From: Methylophilus glucosoxydans
GTDB lineage: Bacteria; Pseudomonadota; Gammaproteobacteria; Burkholderiales; Methylophilaceae
DNA: 64,000 nt
Reading direction: 5' to 3'
Assembly (NCBI RefSeq): GCF_042676145.1
Contig: NZ_JBHTJW010000002.1
Span: 1 to 64,000 of the forward strand
The translations under genes and the position numbers were made by a program. How positions within the stretch are numbered: the stretch's first letter is position 1; every line of letters starts with the position of its first letter. A model generated the notes under the pieces. That model did not search any database. It was not told the origin of the DNA and was given only the letters and a program-made list of their open reading frames with translations. Below, piece by piece: positions 34,301-42,664 of this stretch.

Positions 34301-35113
34301 GATGATGCCACACAAGCTAAAGATTCAAAGAAAGCATTTTCTGCAGTTAAGAAAGAGATTAAAGCTGTCATTGATATGCAAACTGATCGTTTGTATGAGG
34401 CGCTATGCGTTGGCAAACAATGGAAGGTAAATGATTGGCAGCTCTATCTCAACCAGCACCCAATCATGCGACGCTTAATCCAAAAACTCATCTGGGTAGA
34501 ACATGATGGTCAGAACATTGTTCAATCCTTCCGCCCCCTTGATGATGGAACCCTCACAGATATCAATGATAATGAGGTTAATCTTAATCCAACATCAAAT
34601 ATCCTTGTTGCACATGATTCGTTACTGTCTGCAGAGCAAGTTGCGCAATGGCAAGCCCATTTAAAAGACTACGAAGTCAATTCGCTATTCCAACAACTTG
34701 GAAAAGGTATATACGTACTGCCAGAGGATAAAAGTAAATCAGATCAAATTGATGACTTCGAAGGGCATTTAATTGAGGCCTACTCTCTAAGAAATCGTGC
34801 ATTGAAATTAGGCTATACGCGCGGTGCAGCTGAGGATGGTGGCTGGTTCATGACTTATGAAAAGCGCTTCATTGATTTGGGCGTAACCTCCGTAATTGAG
34901 TTTACTGGCAATCCATTACCAGAGGAGAATCGAACAGTTGCGTTATTAAGTATGTACTTCGCAAACTCTCAATCCAAAGGCTGGGAGCGGGATAGGCTGG
35001 CTCTCCACAAGATACCTAAAGTACTTTTATCTGAAAGCTATAACGATATGCGTCTTATCTCGGCCGAAGGAAGTGGCTATGATAAAGATTGGCAAAAGAA
35101 ATCAGAATACTGA
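31373..35113 (+). CDS. yehI: Giant DUF4132 protein (YehI/MolR-like), HEAT-like helical repeats
   Basis: A 1246-residue cytoplasmic protein. Most of it (residues about 200-900) is helical with HEAT-like repeats, for example RAAASALIRKSPIDDFFESL near 265 and VRTIAAQWLTRLNYEPAKIS near 630. The DUF4132 core covers about residues 912-1110: ERKGWTLSELADRTIPSAGF, a beta-rich GELQLSYGQRIFTAKL, a LPEPRQDDD linker, then WQLYLNQHPIMRRLIQKLIW. It ends with an alpha-beta part, RALKLGYTRGAAEDGGWF. It matches YehI (once called MolR) of E. coli. It has no catalytic motif I can identify; HEAT repeats suggest a scaffold. First gene of a five-gene operon. Confidence 0.85.
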   Translation: MSLIRKVLGVFSPGLSNNDSYTGWLKQLSDYLRYEGRHKNLGASTVNDILSFVGNGDTPSVLDYVAKNNKVSAVFQLENMYANDKKESARLAALYKNFDSVETSVALRWVKLLEASISRSSGLRYAYVFPKNEHWPEILLIHSTGFSLNSYSSEVQRADKLSYNKIEELLIVDGLPPNSLLVSAFSSPVSGNWFAESRLPMVTTLQGYAEGLQRHAESLKLCLMNNNVPQRLHMIKLLENANNSTLKILAPELIVFAVANSKQVRAAASALIRKSPIDDFFESLKHEASKGKPEARIHALRLLHSLAISSNNAAVVNFVKETAKADKAPNVNALLNEWDNELAPINTQVNYQYDVPSVKWNLELTSEIKLAIDNLWSDINCAIDKLNKQSRDWHDQMLEKGHKHTLHLVKNLPTDLKKPFFEYLSADSPKTKKQINEYIEDYRAGNSISKSLNTFAASPAVTAVVLLKTLVFFDFHQHRHDGSVSPQLAIAFNAFYSAKKTISLLMLQKMLEPLEITASSILEKYCSSWSSIGESWNDEDIWPFFAHNLELVNQILNPSSARSYWFDRHKLYKGIGTLPFPPESIVNTLFDIALGNAKTDRTAAQNALSNLPGKEKRIINALSDGKGDVRTIAAQWLTRLNYEPAKISLEEAVLKEKSDIAKGAMLDALIALGESVEKYLNLDALKLEADKSLAKGLPKDLEWFPWNAIPVVKWEQSNEAISSNVLRWLLIQAFKQKSPEPNAILRKYCAMFDIRDREQFGQFVLEAWLTEDIKPISPDLALQQAQNQAQYAFNSMKNHPQYWEKNPHFGKSVEELTSAYLPGFLRQPVGSAISSKGILAISAACASERAAEPVRRYLKEYYGTRAAQGKALIGMLSWIEHPTATQLMLSIGNRFRTKSFQEEAARQATALAERKGWTLSELADRTIPSAGFDESGELQLSYGQRIFTAKLLDDLSVRLFNPEGKEIKALPEPRQDDDATQAKDSKKAFSAVKKEIKAVIDMQTDRLYEALCVGKQWKVNDWQLYLNQHPIMRRLIQKLIWVEHDGQNIVQSFRPLDDGTLTDINDNEVNLNPTSNILVAHDSLLSAEQVAQWQAHLKDYEVNSLFQQLGKGIYVLPEDKSKSDQIDDFEGHLIEAYSLRNRALKLGYTRGAAEDGGWFMTYEKRFIDLGVTSVIEFTGNPLPEENRTVALLSMYFANSQSKGWERDRLALHKIPKVLLSESYNDMRLISAEGSGYDKDWQKKSEY

Positions 35114-35136
35114 TCAGGACTCGATAAGACTTTCAT

Positions 35137-36237
35137 ATGACAACAGAGATTTTTAATAAACTCAAAGCACCGGCTGAAGAAGTATATGCCGAAGAATTAT
35201 TTCGATTAAGAGAAAAAGACGACGCGAATAAACCACAAGGTTGGCTGTTATCCCCCAGATCCGTGAGAAGCTTTATTATTGGTAATGATAAGCTGGGTAT
35301 TAAACGCAAGTTTTATGGTGATGATACGTTAATTGACCGTGCTATCGTCACGCTTATGAGTAACCGTGGGCTTATGTTAGTAGGTGAGCCTGGTACGGCT
35401 AAGTCGATGTTATCCGAACTTCTCACCTGTGCAATTTCGGGGAACTCATTTAACACGATTCAAGGCACTTCGGGTACGACAGAAGATCAAATCAAATATT
35501 CATGGAATTACGCCCTATTATTGGCTGAAGGTCCAACCTTACGAGCATTGGTTAAAGCGCCTATTTATGAAGCAATGGAAAATGGGTTAATTTGCCGGCT
35601 CGAAGAAATCACTCGTGTACAACCTGAAATTCAAGACAGCTTAATCAGCATTCTCTCAGACAAGGTATTACATATTCCTGAGCTTTATACTGAAGAACCT
35701 GTTTTGTTTGCCAAGCCGGGGTTCAATATCTTAGCCACTGCCAACTTAAGAGACAGAGGTGTGCATGAGATGTCTAGCGCATTAAAGCGCCGATTTAACT
35801 TTGAGACTGTGCAGCCTATCTCAAATAGAAAATTAGAAACTCAGTTGGTTCGAGAGCAAACGAGTGCTTTGCTGAAACATGCAAATATTGATGTGGAGCT
35901 GCTACCGGATGTCGTAGAACTGCTTGTGACTGTTTTTAATGATTTAAGAGAAGGTGTAACTGCAGAAGGTGTTGTGATAGAAAAACCAACTGCGGTAATG
36001 TCATCCGCGGAGGCGGTAGCTGTAGGATATGCGGCATGCTTGGATGCCTATTATTTCGATGATGGTGATTTAGGTGGATACCATATCGCCAAACAGTTAA
36101 TAGGAACCGTCCTTAAAGATAATCCTGATGATGGAAAAAAATTACGCCATTACTTTGATGTGGTAATCAAGCAGCGAGCTCAACGTAATAAGGACTGGAA
36201 AAACGTTCTAGAAGCTCGAAAAGATTTAGACCGCTAG
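35137..36237 (+). CDS. yehL: MoxR-type AAA+ ATPase (YehL-like)
   Basis: A 366-residue ATPase of the MoxR family. Walker A is GEPGTAKS (residues 83-90). The Walker B region near 150-157 reads LICRLEEI, so the usual Asp-Glu pair is Glu-Glu. Sensor 1 is NILATANLRDRG, and the arginine finger region is MSSALKRRFNFE (about 213-222). MoxR ATPases act with a VWA partner to remodel or activate a target; here the partner gene lies two positions downstream. Gap to the DUF4132 gene is 23 bases and to the next gene 9, so they are in one operon. Confidence 0.9.
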   Translation: MTTEIFNKLKAPAEEVYAEELFRLREKDDANKPQGWLLSPRSVRSFIIGNDKLGIKRKFYGDDTLIDRAIVTLMSNRGLMLVGEPGTAKSMLSELLTCAISGNSFNTIQGTSGTTEDQIKYSWNYALLLAEGPTLRALVKAPIYEAMENGLICRLEEITRVQPEIQDSLISILSDKVLHIPELYTEEPVLFAKPGFNILATANLRDRGVHEMSSALKRRFNFETVQPISNRKLETQLVREQTSALLKHANIDVELLPDVVELLVTVFNDLREGVTAEGVVIEKPTAVMSSAEAVAVGYAACLDAYYFDDGDLGGYHIAKQLIGTVLKDNPDDGKKLRHYFDVVIKQRAQRNKDWKNVLEARKDLDR

Positions 36238-36246
36238 AAATAAACG

Positions 36247-38688
36247 ATGATTCTGGATAAATCGTTAACAAGCGATGAGGTGAGAGCGTTGGCTGACAGT
36301 ATGCAGTCAGAAAACCTCATCATCTTCCCAGTTCGGCATCATAGTCCAGCTTGCGCATTGCAACTAACTAGACTATTGAAGCGATTAAAGCCTGCCGCAA
36401 TCTTGGTAGAAGGTCCACGTTCATTTAATACACTCATTGCACATTTAACGCATCCAGATGCAAAAGCACCATTAGCCGTTTACACATATCATACGCAGAA
36501 ATCATCTGACTCCGAATCGGAAGAGGTTAGGAAAGCAGCGTTTTACCCGTTCTGTGATTATTCGCCAGAGTTAGTTGCCTTAAAGGAAGCCCATCAGCAA
36601 TCTATCCCTGTTCAATTTATTGATTTGAACTTCTCAGAGCAATGTAGCTTGTCGAAGAATACAGACCTAGAGGTGCTGTCACTATTAGATGAACATTACT
36701 ATACCCGTAGTAGGAATCTGCAAGTAATGGCAGAGCGCGCTGGCTGTCGTAATCATGAAGAATTTTGGGAGCATTTGTTTGAAACGCATGCATGTGGATT
36801 ATCGATAGAAGAGCATATCGCGCAGATAGTTGCTTATTGCCAAATTGCTAGAAGAGACACCACCGAAGTGGAGTTAAAAACTGATGGTACATTGGAGCGT
36901 GAGCTTGAAATGGCTTGGCATATTGAGCAAAGCTTATTACAGCATGCTAACAGCAATGCTCCAGTCATTGCTGTGATGGGTGGTTTCCATGCAGTGGTTA
37001 TGCCAAGCCTACTCATTCAACCTATTAAACGCCCTCACGTCAAAACAGGTAGTACTGAAGAGTCCTGCGCATTAATCCGATACAGTTTTGACCGTCTAGA
37101 TAGGCTCAATGGCTACAGTGCGGGAATGACCTCCCCAGCGTGGCACCAAAAAATTTGGGAACAATTGGTTCAGAGCGAACGTTTAGGACACAACGCACAT
37201 GTTAGGGTGCGACAGGAATCAGCGCTTACGATTCTTTTTGATATTGCGCTACTTTTACGGGAAAAATACAGTATTCAAATTCCAGTGCCAGCAATTTCTG
37301 CAGCTTATGAACACTTGTTGCGTTTAGCAAAGTTGAGAGAAAGGATTGCACCAGTACGTGAGGACTTAGTAGATGCTGTTACAAGTTGTTTTATTAAGGG
37401 TGATACAGATATTGAAAGCTCAATTATCAAGTCCATCACTCAGCAGGTACTATGTGGAAATTTTTATGGCACTGTTCCAGCTGGTATAGATCGTCCGCCG
37501 CTAGTTAAGGACTTCGAGAGTCGTGCTCGTCAGCAAAAACTTAAAATCGGTTCAGGGGAAGTTAAGAAGCTGAGTCTTGATATATATCGCCGCCCCGACC
37601 ATCGTATCACCAGTCGACTGTTGCATGGACTAAACCTACTAAAAGTCCCATTTGGAGTAAAATTTTCTGGCCCAGACTATGTCAATGGACTTAGTTTGGA
37701 TCGAATGCAAGAGCAATGGGAATATGTTTACTCCCCGGTGACTGAGGGCGCTTTAATTGAAGCAGCAATTTATGGTGTGAGTATCCCTGTTGCCGTTGCA
37801 AATAAGTTTGTAGAGCATTTAGACAGTTCCCAACAACTGTCTAATAGCCGAGATTCAAAGATTGCAGCCTCGTTATTGATCCAAGCCTGCCTACTGGGCC
37901 TTCATGATCATCTATCACGCGTTCTAGATGTCTTGCGCTACTCAATAAACGAAGATGCAGTCTTTTCATCTGTCGTGGCAGCAAGTATGCAAATTGCAAT
38001 ACTCTGGGATGCGAGGGAGCCTTTAGAAGCGAGACATCTTGATCAGTTACCAGCAGTATTGCAGGCAGCCTATGAACGAGCAATTTATCTGATGCGCGAC
38101 ATGAAAGGTGCAGAAGGTGATGGCGGCTCAGTAGTACAAAGCATTATCCAATTACGTGAATTACTGAACAGTTCAACAGGGGCGAAATTAGATGCATCTT
38201 TATATTGGCAAGTTATCTTAGACTTGCAGCAATCGCATGATCTACCATTAATTAGAGGGGCAAGTGCCGGACTTAGATATGCCTCAGGCCAACTTTCTGA
38301 TATAGAGCTGACAGAATTGCTGCAAGGATACTTAACCGGTCACTTAGCGCCTGATCAATCTATTGCATTCTTGAGAGGACTATTACAAACCTCAAGAGAA
38401 GTTGCCTGGCAACAAGAAACCCTGCTGAAAGGGCTTGATACATTATTTTCCGGTTGGGATGAGTCGACTTTCGCAAAGAACCTACCCGAGCTACGTTTGG
38501 CTTTTGCAGAAATGACGCCCAAAGAAACAGATAAGGTCGCAGAAGCTGTAGCCAAACTGTATGGTATCGATAGTTTAGGCAGCCTAACTCAACTTGGATT
38601 AAATGAAGATGTTGTTAATACTAATCTGAGACAATCAGCTTTGGTTGAAGAAATTTTGCTGCGAGATGGATTCACAACATGGCTATAA
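36247..38688 (+). CDS. yehM: DUF5682 protein (YehM-like)
   Basis: An 813-residue protein. The N-terminal 260 residues carry conserved polar motifs: FPVRHHSPACA (H31, H32), VEGP (E55), AFYPFCDYSPE, VQFIDL, EEFWEHLFE and VMGGFHAV (His near 249). This pattern of paired His, Glu and a late GGxHA resembles the Tiki/ChaN/erythromycin-esterase fold of putative metal-dependent hydrolases; that relation is my inference. The C-terminal two-thirds is helical with no recognised domain. It is the likely effector or substrate-binding member of the MoxR-VWA set. Its last 10 bases overlap the VWA gene. Confidence 0.8.
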   Translation: MILDKSLTSDEVRALADSMQSENLIIFPVRHHSPACALQLTRLLKRLKPAAILVEGPRSFNTLIAHLTHPDAKAPLAVYTYHTQKSSDSESEEVRKAAFYPFCDYSPELVALKEAHQQSIPVQFIDLNFSEQCSLSKNTDLEVLSLLDEHYYTRSRNLQVMAERAGCRNHEEFWEHLFETHACGLSIEEHIAQIVAYCQIARRDTTEVELKTDGTLERELEMAWHIEQSLLQHANSNAPVIAVMGGFHAVVMPSLLIQPIKRPHVKTGSTEESCALIRYSFDRLDRLNGYSAGMTSPAWHQKIWEQLVQSERLGHNAHVRVRQESALTILFDIALLLREKYSIQIPVPAISAAYEHLLRLAKLRERIAPVREDLVDAVTSCFIKGDTDIESSIIKSITQQVLCGNFYGTVPAGIDRPPLVKDFESRARQQKLKIGSGEVKKLSLDIYRRPDHRITSRLLHGLNLLKVPFGVKFSGPDYVNGLSLDRMQEQWEYVYSPVTEGALIEAAIYGVSIPVAVANKFVEHLDSSQQLSNSRDSKIAASLLIQACLLGLHDHLSRVLDVLRYSINEDAVFSSVVAASMQIAILWDAREPLEARHLDQLPAVLQAAYERAIYLMRDMKGAEGDGGSVVQSIIQLRELLNSSTGAKLDASLYWQVILDLQQSHDLPLIRGASAGLRYASGQLSDIELTELLQGYLTGHLAPDQSIAFLRGLLQTSREVAWQQETLLKGLDTLFSGWDESTFAKNLPELRLAFAEMTPKETDKVAEAVAKLYGIDSLGSLTQLGLNEDVVNTNLRQSALVEEILLRDGFTTWL

Positions 38689-39809
38689 ATGCATCGCACC
38701 GCTGGCGATTAGTATTGGGTAAATATGCTCAAAGTCGTTTGCAGCCGGCAATGAATAATGGCTTCAATGAAACGAATCGCCGTATGGATTTGGCTTTGGA
38801 TTATCTTTATGGTCGTGAGTATCAAGGTCGAGGCTTGCGTAAAGATCTCTCTGCAGGTTCTTTAGATCCTAGCCAGCTCACGCTAGTAAAATGGCTTAAC
38901 GAAATTCGCGAACTGTTTCCAAAAGAAACGATTGAAAGTATAGAAAAACATGCCCTAGATAGATATGGCATGTCAGAACTATTGACTGATCCCAAGGTAT
39001 TGGAAAAGTTAGAACCAAATCAACAATTATTGCGTACTTTGCTTACCCTCAAAGGGCACCTGAAGGGCGATGTAGTGCACATGGCACGACGGATAATACG
39101 CCAGGTAGTAGAGGAAATTCGTCGTCAACTAGAGGTTCAAGTAAGGCAGTTACTATCTGGTAGATTAAATCGATTTAGCCACTCCCCTTTGAAAATATCT
39201 CAAAATTTTGACGCGAAAGGAACACTCCGTAAGAACCTTAAGCACTTTAATGTGGATCGCCAACAACTAGTGGTTGAAGACATACTTTTCTTTGCACGGA
39301 ATAACCGTCGCCTACCATGGGAAATTATCCTTTGCATCGACCAGAGCGGCAGTATGGTGGATTCAGTAATACATAGTGCAGTGATGGCAGGTATTCTGGC
39401 CGCACTACCTGCATTCAATGTTAAATTAGTGCTGTTTGACACAAATATCGTAGACCTCTCTGAGCATGTAGACGATCCAGTAGAAGTGTTAATGAGCGCT
39501 CAATTAGGAGGTGGAACTTACATTGCCCAGGCTGTACGCTATTGTAGTCAGCTAATTGAGAACCCTCATAGAACTGTCTTTGTATTAATCAGTGACTTTT
39601 GCGAAGGTGCTCCTCCAAGCGAACTAATTAATGCAGTCACAAAATTGGCTGAAGACCAAGTAAAACTACTAGGCCTAGCTTCTCTCGATGATCAATCTAA
39701 TCCAGTTTATGACCACCATATGGCTGATCGCCTAGCTTCATGCGGAATGGAAATCGCCGCATTAACTCCACAAAAATTAGCGCAATGGCTATTGAAGGTA
39801 ATTTCATGA
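38679..39809 (+). CDS. yehP: VWA-domain protein with intact MIDAS (YehP-like)
   Basis: A 376-residue protein. The N-terminal half is helical and basic. The von Willebrand A domain begins near residue 212 and has the complete metal-ion-dependent adhesion site: DQSGSM (221-226), the Thr in GGGTYIAQA and the Asp in LISDFCEGAPP. It is the usual partner of MoxR ATPases (CoxE/YehP group). Its start overlaps the DUF5682 gene by 10 bases and its stop overlaps the next start as ATGA, so the three are translationally coupled. Confidence 0.9.
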   Translation: MAINASHRWRLVLGKYAQSRLQPAMNNGFNETNRRMDLALDYLYGREYQGRGLRKDLSAGSLDPSQLTLVKWLNEIRELFPKETIESIEKHALDRYGMSELLTDPKVLEKLEPNQQLLRTLLTLKGHLKGDVVHMARRIIRQVVEEIRRQLEVQVRQLLSGRLNRFSHSPLKISQNFDAKGTLRKNLKHFNVDRQQLVVEDILFFARNNRRLPWEIILCIDQSGSMVDSVIHSAVMAGILAALPAFNVKLVLFDTNIVDLSEHVDDPVEVLMSAQLGGGTYIAQAVRYCSQLIENPHRTVFVLISDFCEGAPPSELINAVTKLAEDQVKLLGLASLDDQSNPVYDHHMADRLASCGMEIAALTPQKLAQWLLKVIS

Positions 39810-41938
39810 GTGAGTTAAAGCATCGCTTGATCGACATGCTAACTCGTTTCGATGACGATGCATTTATCGCCTTGTCGAACAAAGGGCTTTTTCGACGTGC
39901 ACGGAAAGACTTTGAGCAACACCCAGGAAAAATTGTTGAAGAAAATGACACTCATATAACTCTTCAGGTCAACGAGCAAATCATCAAAATAGATGCTAAA
40001 GGGCCTGCATTTGCAAGTTGTTCCTGCCCGGCCTCTGGTATTTGTCAGCACATACTCAGTGCCAGCCTGACCTTAAAGAATATCCAAGAGGATGAAGTTA
40101 CAAGAAATGAAGTTTCAGAGCACAATTTTAGGTACGAGGCAAAACTGCCTACTGAATCACAAGCAGAGGATTTGCATGAAACCCTACTTTCAATTACGAG
40201 AGAAACTTTAATTAAACATGCAGGGAAACCTGGGTTTAGGTGGGCATGGGAGCTAATAAACAATCTTGATTTAGAGCAAGATGTAGCCATAACAAGACAC
40301 AATCATATTGTGATCGGTTTCACACACCCAACTATGACGCTTAGATATTTGGGTGGCGGGGTTGATAGCTTAATTTGTGATTTACAAACTTCTCAGCTTG
40401 CTAAATACCAGGTTGCAGCAGTAATTCTATACAAGCTTATTAATGGAGTTAATCTTGATCCTCTCGAAGTGACAACTAAACCTCAAAACTCTAATTTAGA
40501 CTTCGGTATAGACTATGCCATTGCTGAGAGCAAAGACTCAACTTTAATATCATCACGAAATAGATTGCTGAGCCAAGTTGACGAATTATTAAACGATTGC
40601 CTCATTCTAGGAATCTCTCATTTGTCGCACAACATGCTCGATAAGTTTTCCAGCTTCGCTGTCTGGGCACAGGGTGTCTACTTTTACAGATTGAGTTTAC
40701 TTTTAAGACGAATTGCAGAGCATGTGGAACTACAAATTGAACGCTCAGCAAATGCAGATGGAAACCGAATCTTTGAAGATTTAGCATTTGCCTATGGTTT
40801 AACTTCTGCATTGCAGTCGTCTTTAAAGACCGGAGTGGTCTCGAGCAACCTGCAAGGAAAATCTCGTAGCCAATACGAAGAGGTAGGTAGTTTAGTTTTA
40901 CTGGGATTAGGTGCCCAAGCTTGGCGAACTCCTTCAGGTTTTTTAGGTTTAACGATGCTGTTCTGGTCACCAGAAACACAGCAGTTCTTAGCATGTTCCG
41001 ATGCGCGGCCTGAGGCACAAGGTGGATTCAATCCAATTACTCGCTACAAAACATCAGGGCCATGGACGGGTCTAGGATCTCCGTCAAAAGTAACTGGAAT
41101 GGAAGTAAGACTAGACAATGCAAGCGTAAATAATGAAGGCAGAATCTCCGCTTCTGAGTCCATCATATCTACCCAAATAAAAATTGAGAATTTTGCAAAT
41201 CAGTTAAATCCTTTTTCTAGTTGGAATGCTATGTATTTATCTTATAGCAAGGCTCGCCAAAGCTTATTAGCTAGTCCTAGACCTCTTGACGACTGGATAT
41301 GCCTCAAACCGTCCAAATGCCAAGAAGCGAAGTTTGATGAAATAAGACAAAAATTGATATGGAACGTCATAGATGACCTTAATGAAGTATTCACCTTAGA
41401 AGTAAGTTTTTCGCCTTATACGGAACACGCCATTAAGCGTATAGAGCAATTGAGTAAAAGTACATGGGAAGAGGGTGATTTGATTGTCGTCAAACTCATA
41501 AGTATAGAAAACAGGCTTATTGGTGAGCCTTTAAGTATAGTTAGACGACATGTTAAACATGACGAAAATGCAGTGGATGCTCTTTTTTTTGATGAGCCAA
41601 AGAAAGTTACTAATTTTGCAATTAGCAAACTTACATCATTTTTTAAAAGCAAAACCAATTCGTACCGCGAAACGGATTCTTTGGATTCTGAATTAAAGCA
41701 CGCACGATTTGAAAACTTCAAAAAATGGTTATTATTGAATGTAGAAAGAGGGCTCTCACCAGACCGCATGCCTAAGCTGATGACTGAATACAAAGATATT
41801 CATCGGGAATTACTTGAGACTGGCTACACTGCATTACCTCAATGGCATGAAACTTTGTCTACCCCATCACAACTTTTAAAGGCCAGGTATATTTGCATGC
41901 AATATGAGCGGATTTTTAGCTTACAAAAAGCATCGTAG
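39806..41938 (+). CDS. yehQ: SWIM zinc-finger protein (YehQ-like)
   Basis: A protein of about 710 residues starting at the ATGA overlap. Near the N-terminus the SWIM motif C-x-C-x5-C-x-H is present as C72, C74, C80, H82 (CSCPASGICQH), expected to bind zinc and a protein or nucleic acid. The rest has no recognised domain and no enzyme motif I can name. E. coli YehQ has the same architecture. An upstream extension of the frame to 39740 lies inside the VWA gene and is not needed. It ends the operon. Confidence 0.85.
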   Translation: MSELKHRLIDMLTRFDDDAFIALSNKGLFRRARKDFEQHPGKIVEENDTHITLQVNEQIIKIDAKGPAFASCSCPASGICQHILSASLTLKNIQEDEVTRNEVSEHNFRYEAKLPTESQAEDLHETLLSITRETLIKHAGKPGFRWAWELINNLDLEQDVAITRHNHIVIGFTHPTMTLRYLGGGVDSLICDLQTSQLAKYQVAAVILYKLINGVNLDPLEVTTKPQNSNLDFGIDYAIAESKDSTLISSRNRLLSQVDELLNDCLILGISHLSHNMLDKFSSFAVWAQGVYFYRLSLLLRRIAEHVELQIERSANADGNRIFEDLAFAYGLTSALQSSLKTGVVSSNLQGKSRSQYEEVGSLVLLGLGAQAWRTPSGFLGLTMLFWSPETQQFLACSDARPEAQGGFNPITRYKTSGPWTGLGSPSKVTGMEVRLDNASVNNEGRISASESIISTQIKIENFANQLNPFSSWNAMYLSYSKARQSLLASPRPLDDWICLKPSKCQEAKFDEIRQKLIWNVIDDLNEVFTLEVSFSPYTEHAIKRIEQLSKSTWEEGDLIVVKLISIENRLIGEPLSIVRRHVKHDENAVDALFFDEPKKVTNFAISKLTSFFKSKTNSYRETDSLDSELKHARFENFKKWLLLNVERGLSPDRMPKLMTEYKDIHRELLETGYTALPQWHETLSTPSQLLKARYICMQYERIFSLQKAS

Positions 41939-42071
41939 TAATAGTCTACGAATCTTGCAGACACAGTCATATCAGAACTCAATCACTTTTGATAAACAAA
42001 ATTATGGTAGTAGTTTACAAAATCAACGCCTGTTTTTTTCAAACACTTTTTTAGTCTCAGAAATGAAAAAA
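41939..42071. other. Short AT-rich spacer between island and ssb
   Basis: No gene seen. It separates convergent yehQ-like and ssb genes and contains no clear terminator for the rightward operon apart from the hairpin that follows. Confidence 0.4.
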
Positions 42072-42089
42072 GCCCTGTAAAAACAGGGC
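42072..42089. terminator. Terminator hairpin, copy 2 (ssb end)
   Basis: GCCCTGTAAAAACAGGGC with A and T runs on both sides, so usable from both directions; identical to 30939-30956. It terminates ssb on the minus strand and probably the island operon on the plus strand. Confidence 0.8.
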
Positions 42090-42129
42090 TTTATAAACTT
42101 AAAATCTACAATTTTAATTATTGTCAGAC

Positions 42130-42660
42130 TCAAAACGGAATATCGTCATCAAAATCGTCAAAGTTGCCAGCTGGCTTGCTAGCAGGCTGGAAGGCATTGC
42201 GGTTTGCGCCGCCAGCGGCGTTACCGCTGCCCATAGCAGGTTGCTGCTGGCGTGGTGGGGCCTGGTTGTAGTCGTCCATTCCGCCGCCTTGATCCATCTC
42301 ACCGCCATCATAAGAGGCGCTGCCACCTTCACGGCCAGTGCCTAACATTTGCATCTGGTCGGCGACGATTTCGGTGCTGTAGCGGGTGACGCCATCTTTT
42401 TCCCATTTACGGGTTTGCAAACGGCCTTCAATATAGACCGGGCGGCCTTTTTTCAGGTATTCACCGGCGATTTCGGCCAAACGGCGGTACATGACGATGT
42501 TGTGCCATTCGGTTTTTTCCTGGCGCACGCCGGATTTGTCTTTCCAGTTTTCGGTGGTGGCGATACTGAAGTTAGCCACTGCCTCACCGTTTGGCATGTA
42601 GCGCACTTCAGGGTCACGCCCGAGATTGCCCATCAAAATCACTTTGTTGACTGATGCCAT
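42130..42660 (-). CDS. ssb: Single-stranded DNA-binding protein
   Basis: A 176-residue SSB. The OB fold (residues 1-110) starts ASVNKVILMGNLGRDPEVRY and includes WHNIVMYRRLAEIAGEYLKKG; then comes a flexible Gly/Gln/Asn-rich linker and the conserved acidic tip DFDDDIPF that recruits DNA-repair proteins. It lies 4 bp after the MFS gene in the same direction. No LexA box is evident nearby. Confidence 0.97.
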   Translation of the reverse strand: MASVNKVILMGNLGRDPEVRYMPNGEAVANFSIATTENWKDKSGVRQEKTEWHNIVMYRRLAEIAGEYLKKGRPVYIEGRLQTRKWEKDGVTRYSTEIVADQMQMLGTGREGGSASYDGGEMDQGGGMDDYNQAPPRQQQPAMGSGNAAGGANRNAFQPASKPAGNFDDFDDDIPF

Positions 42661-42664
42661 GGTG

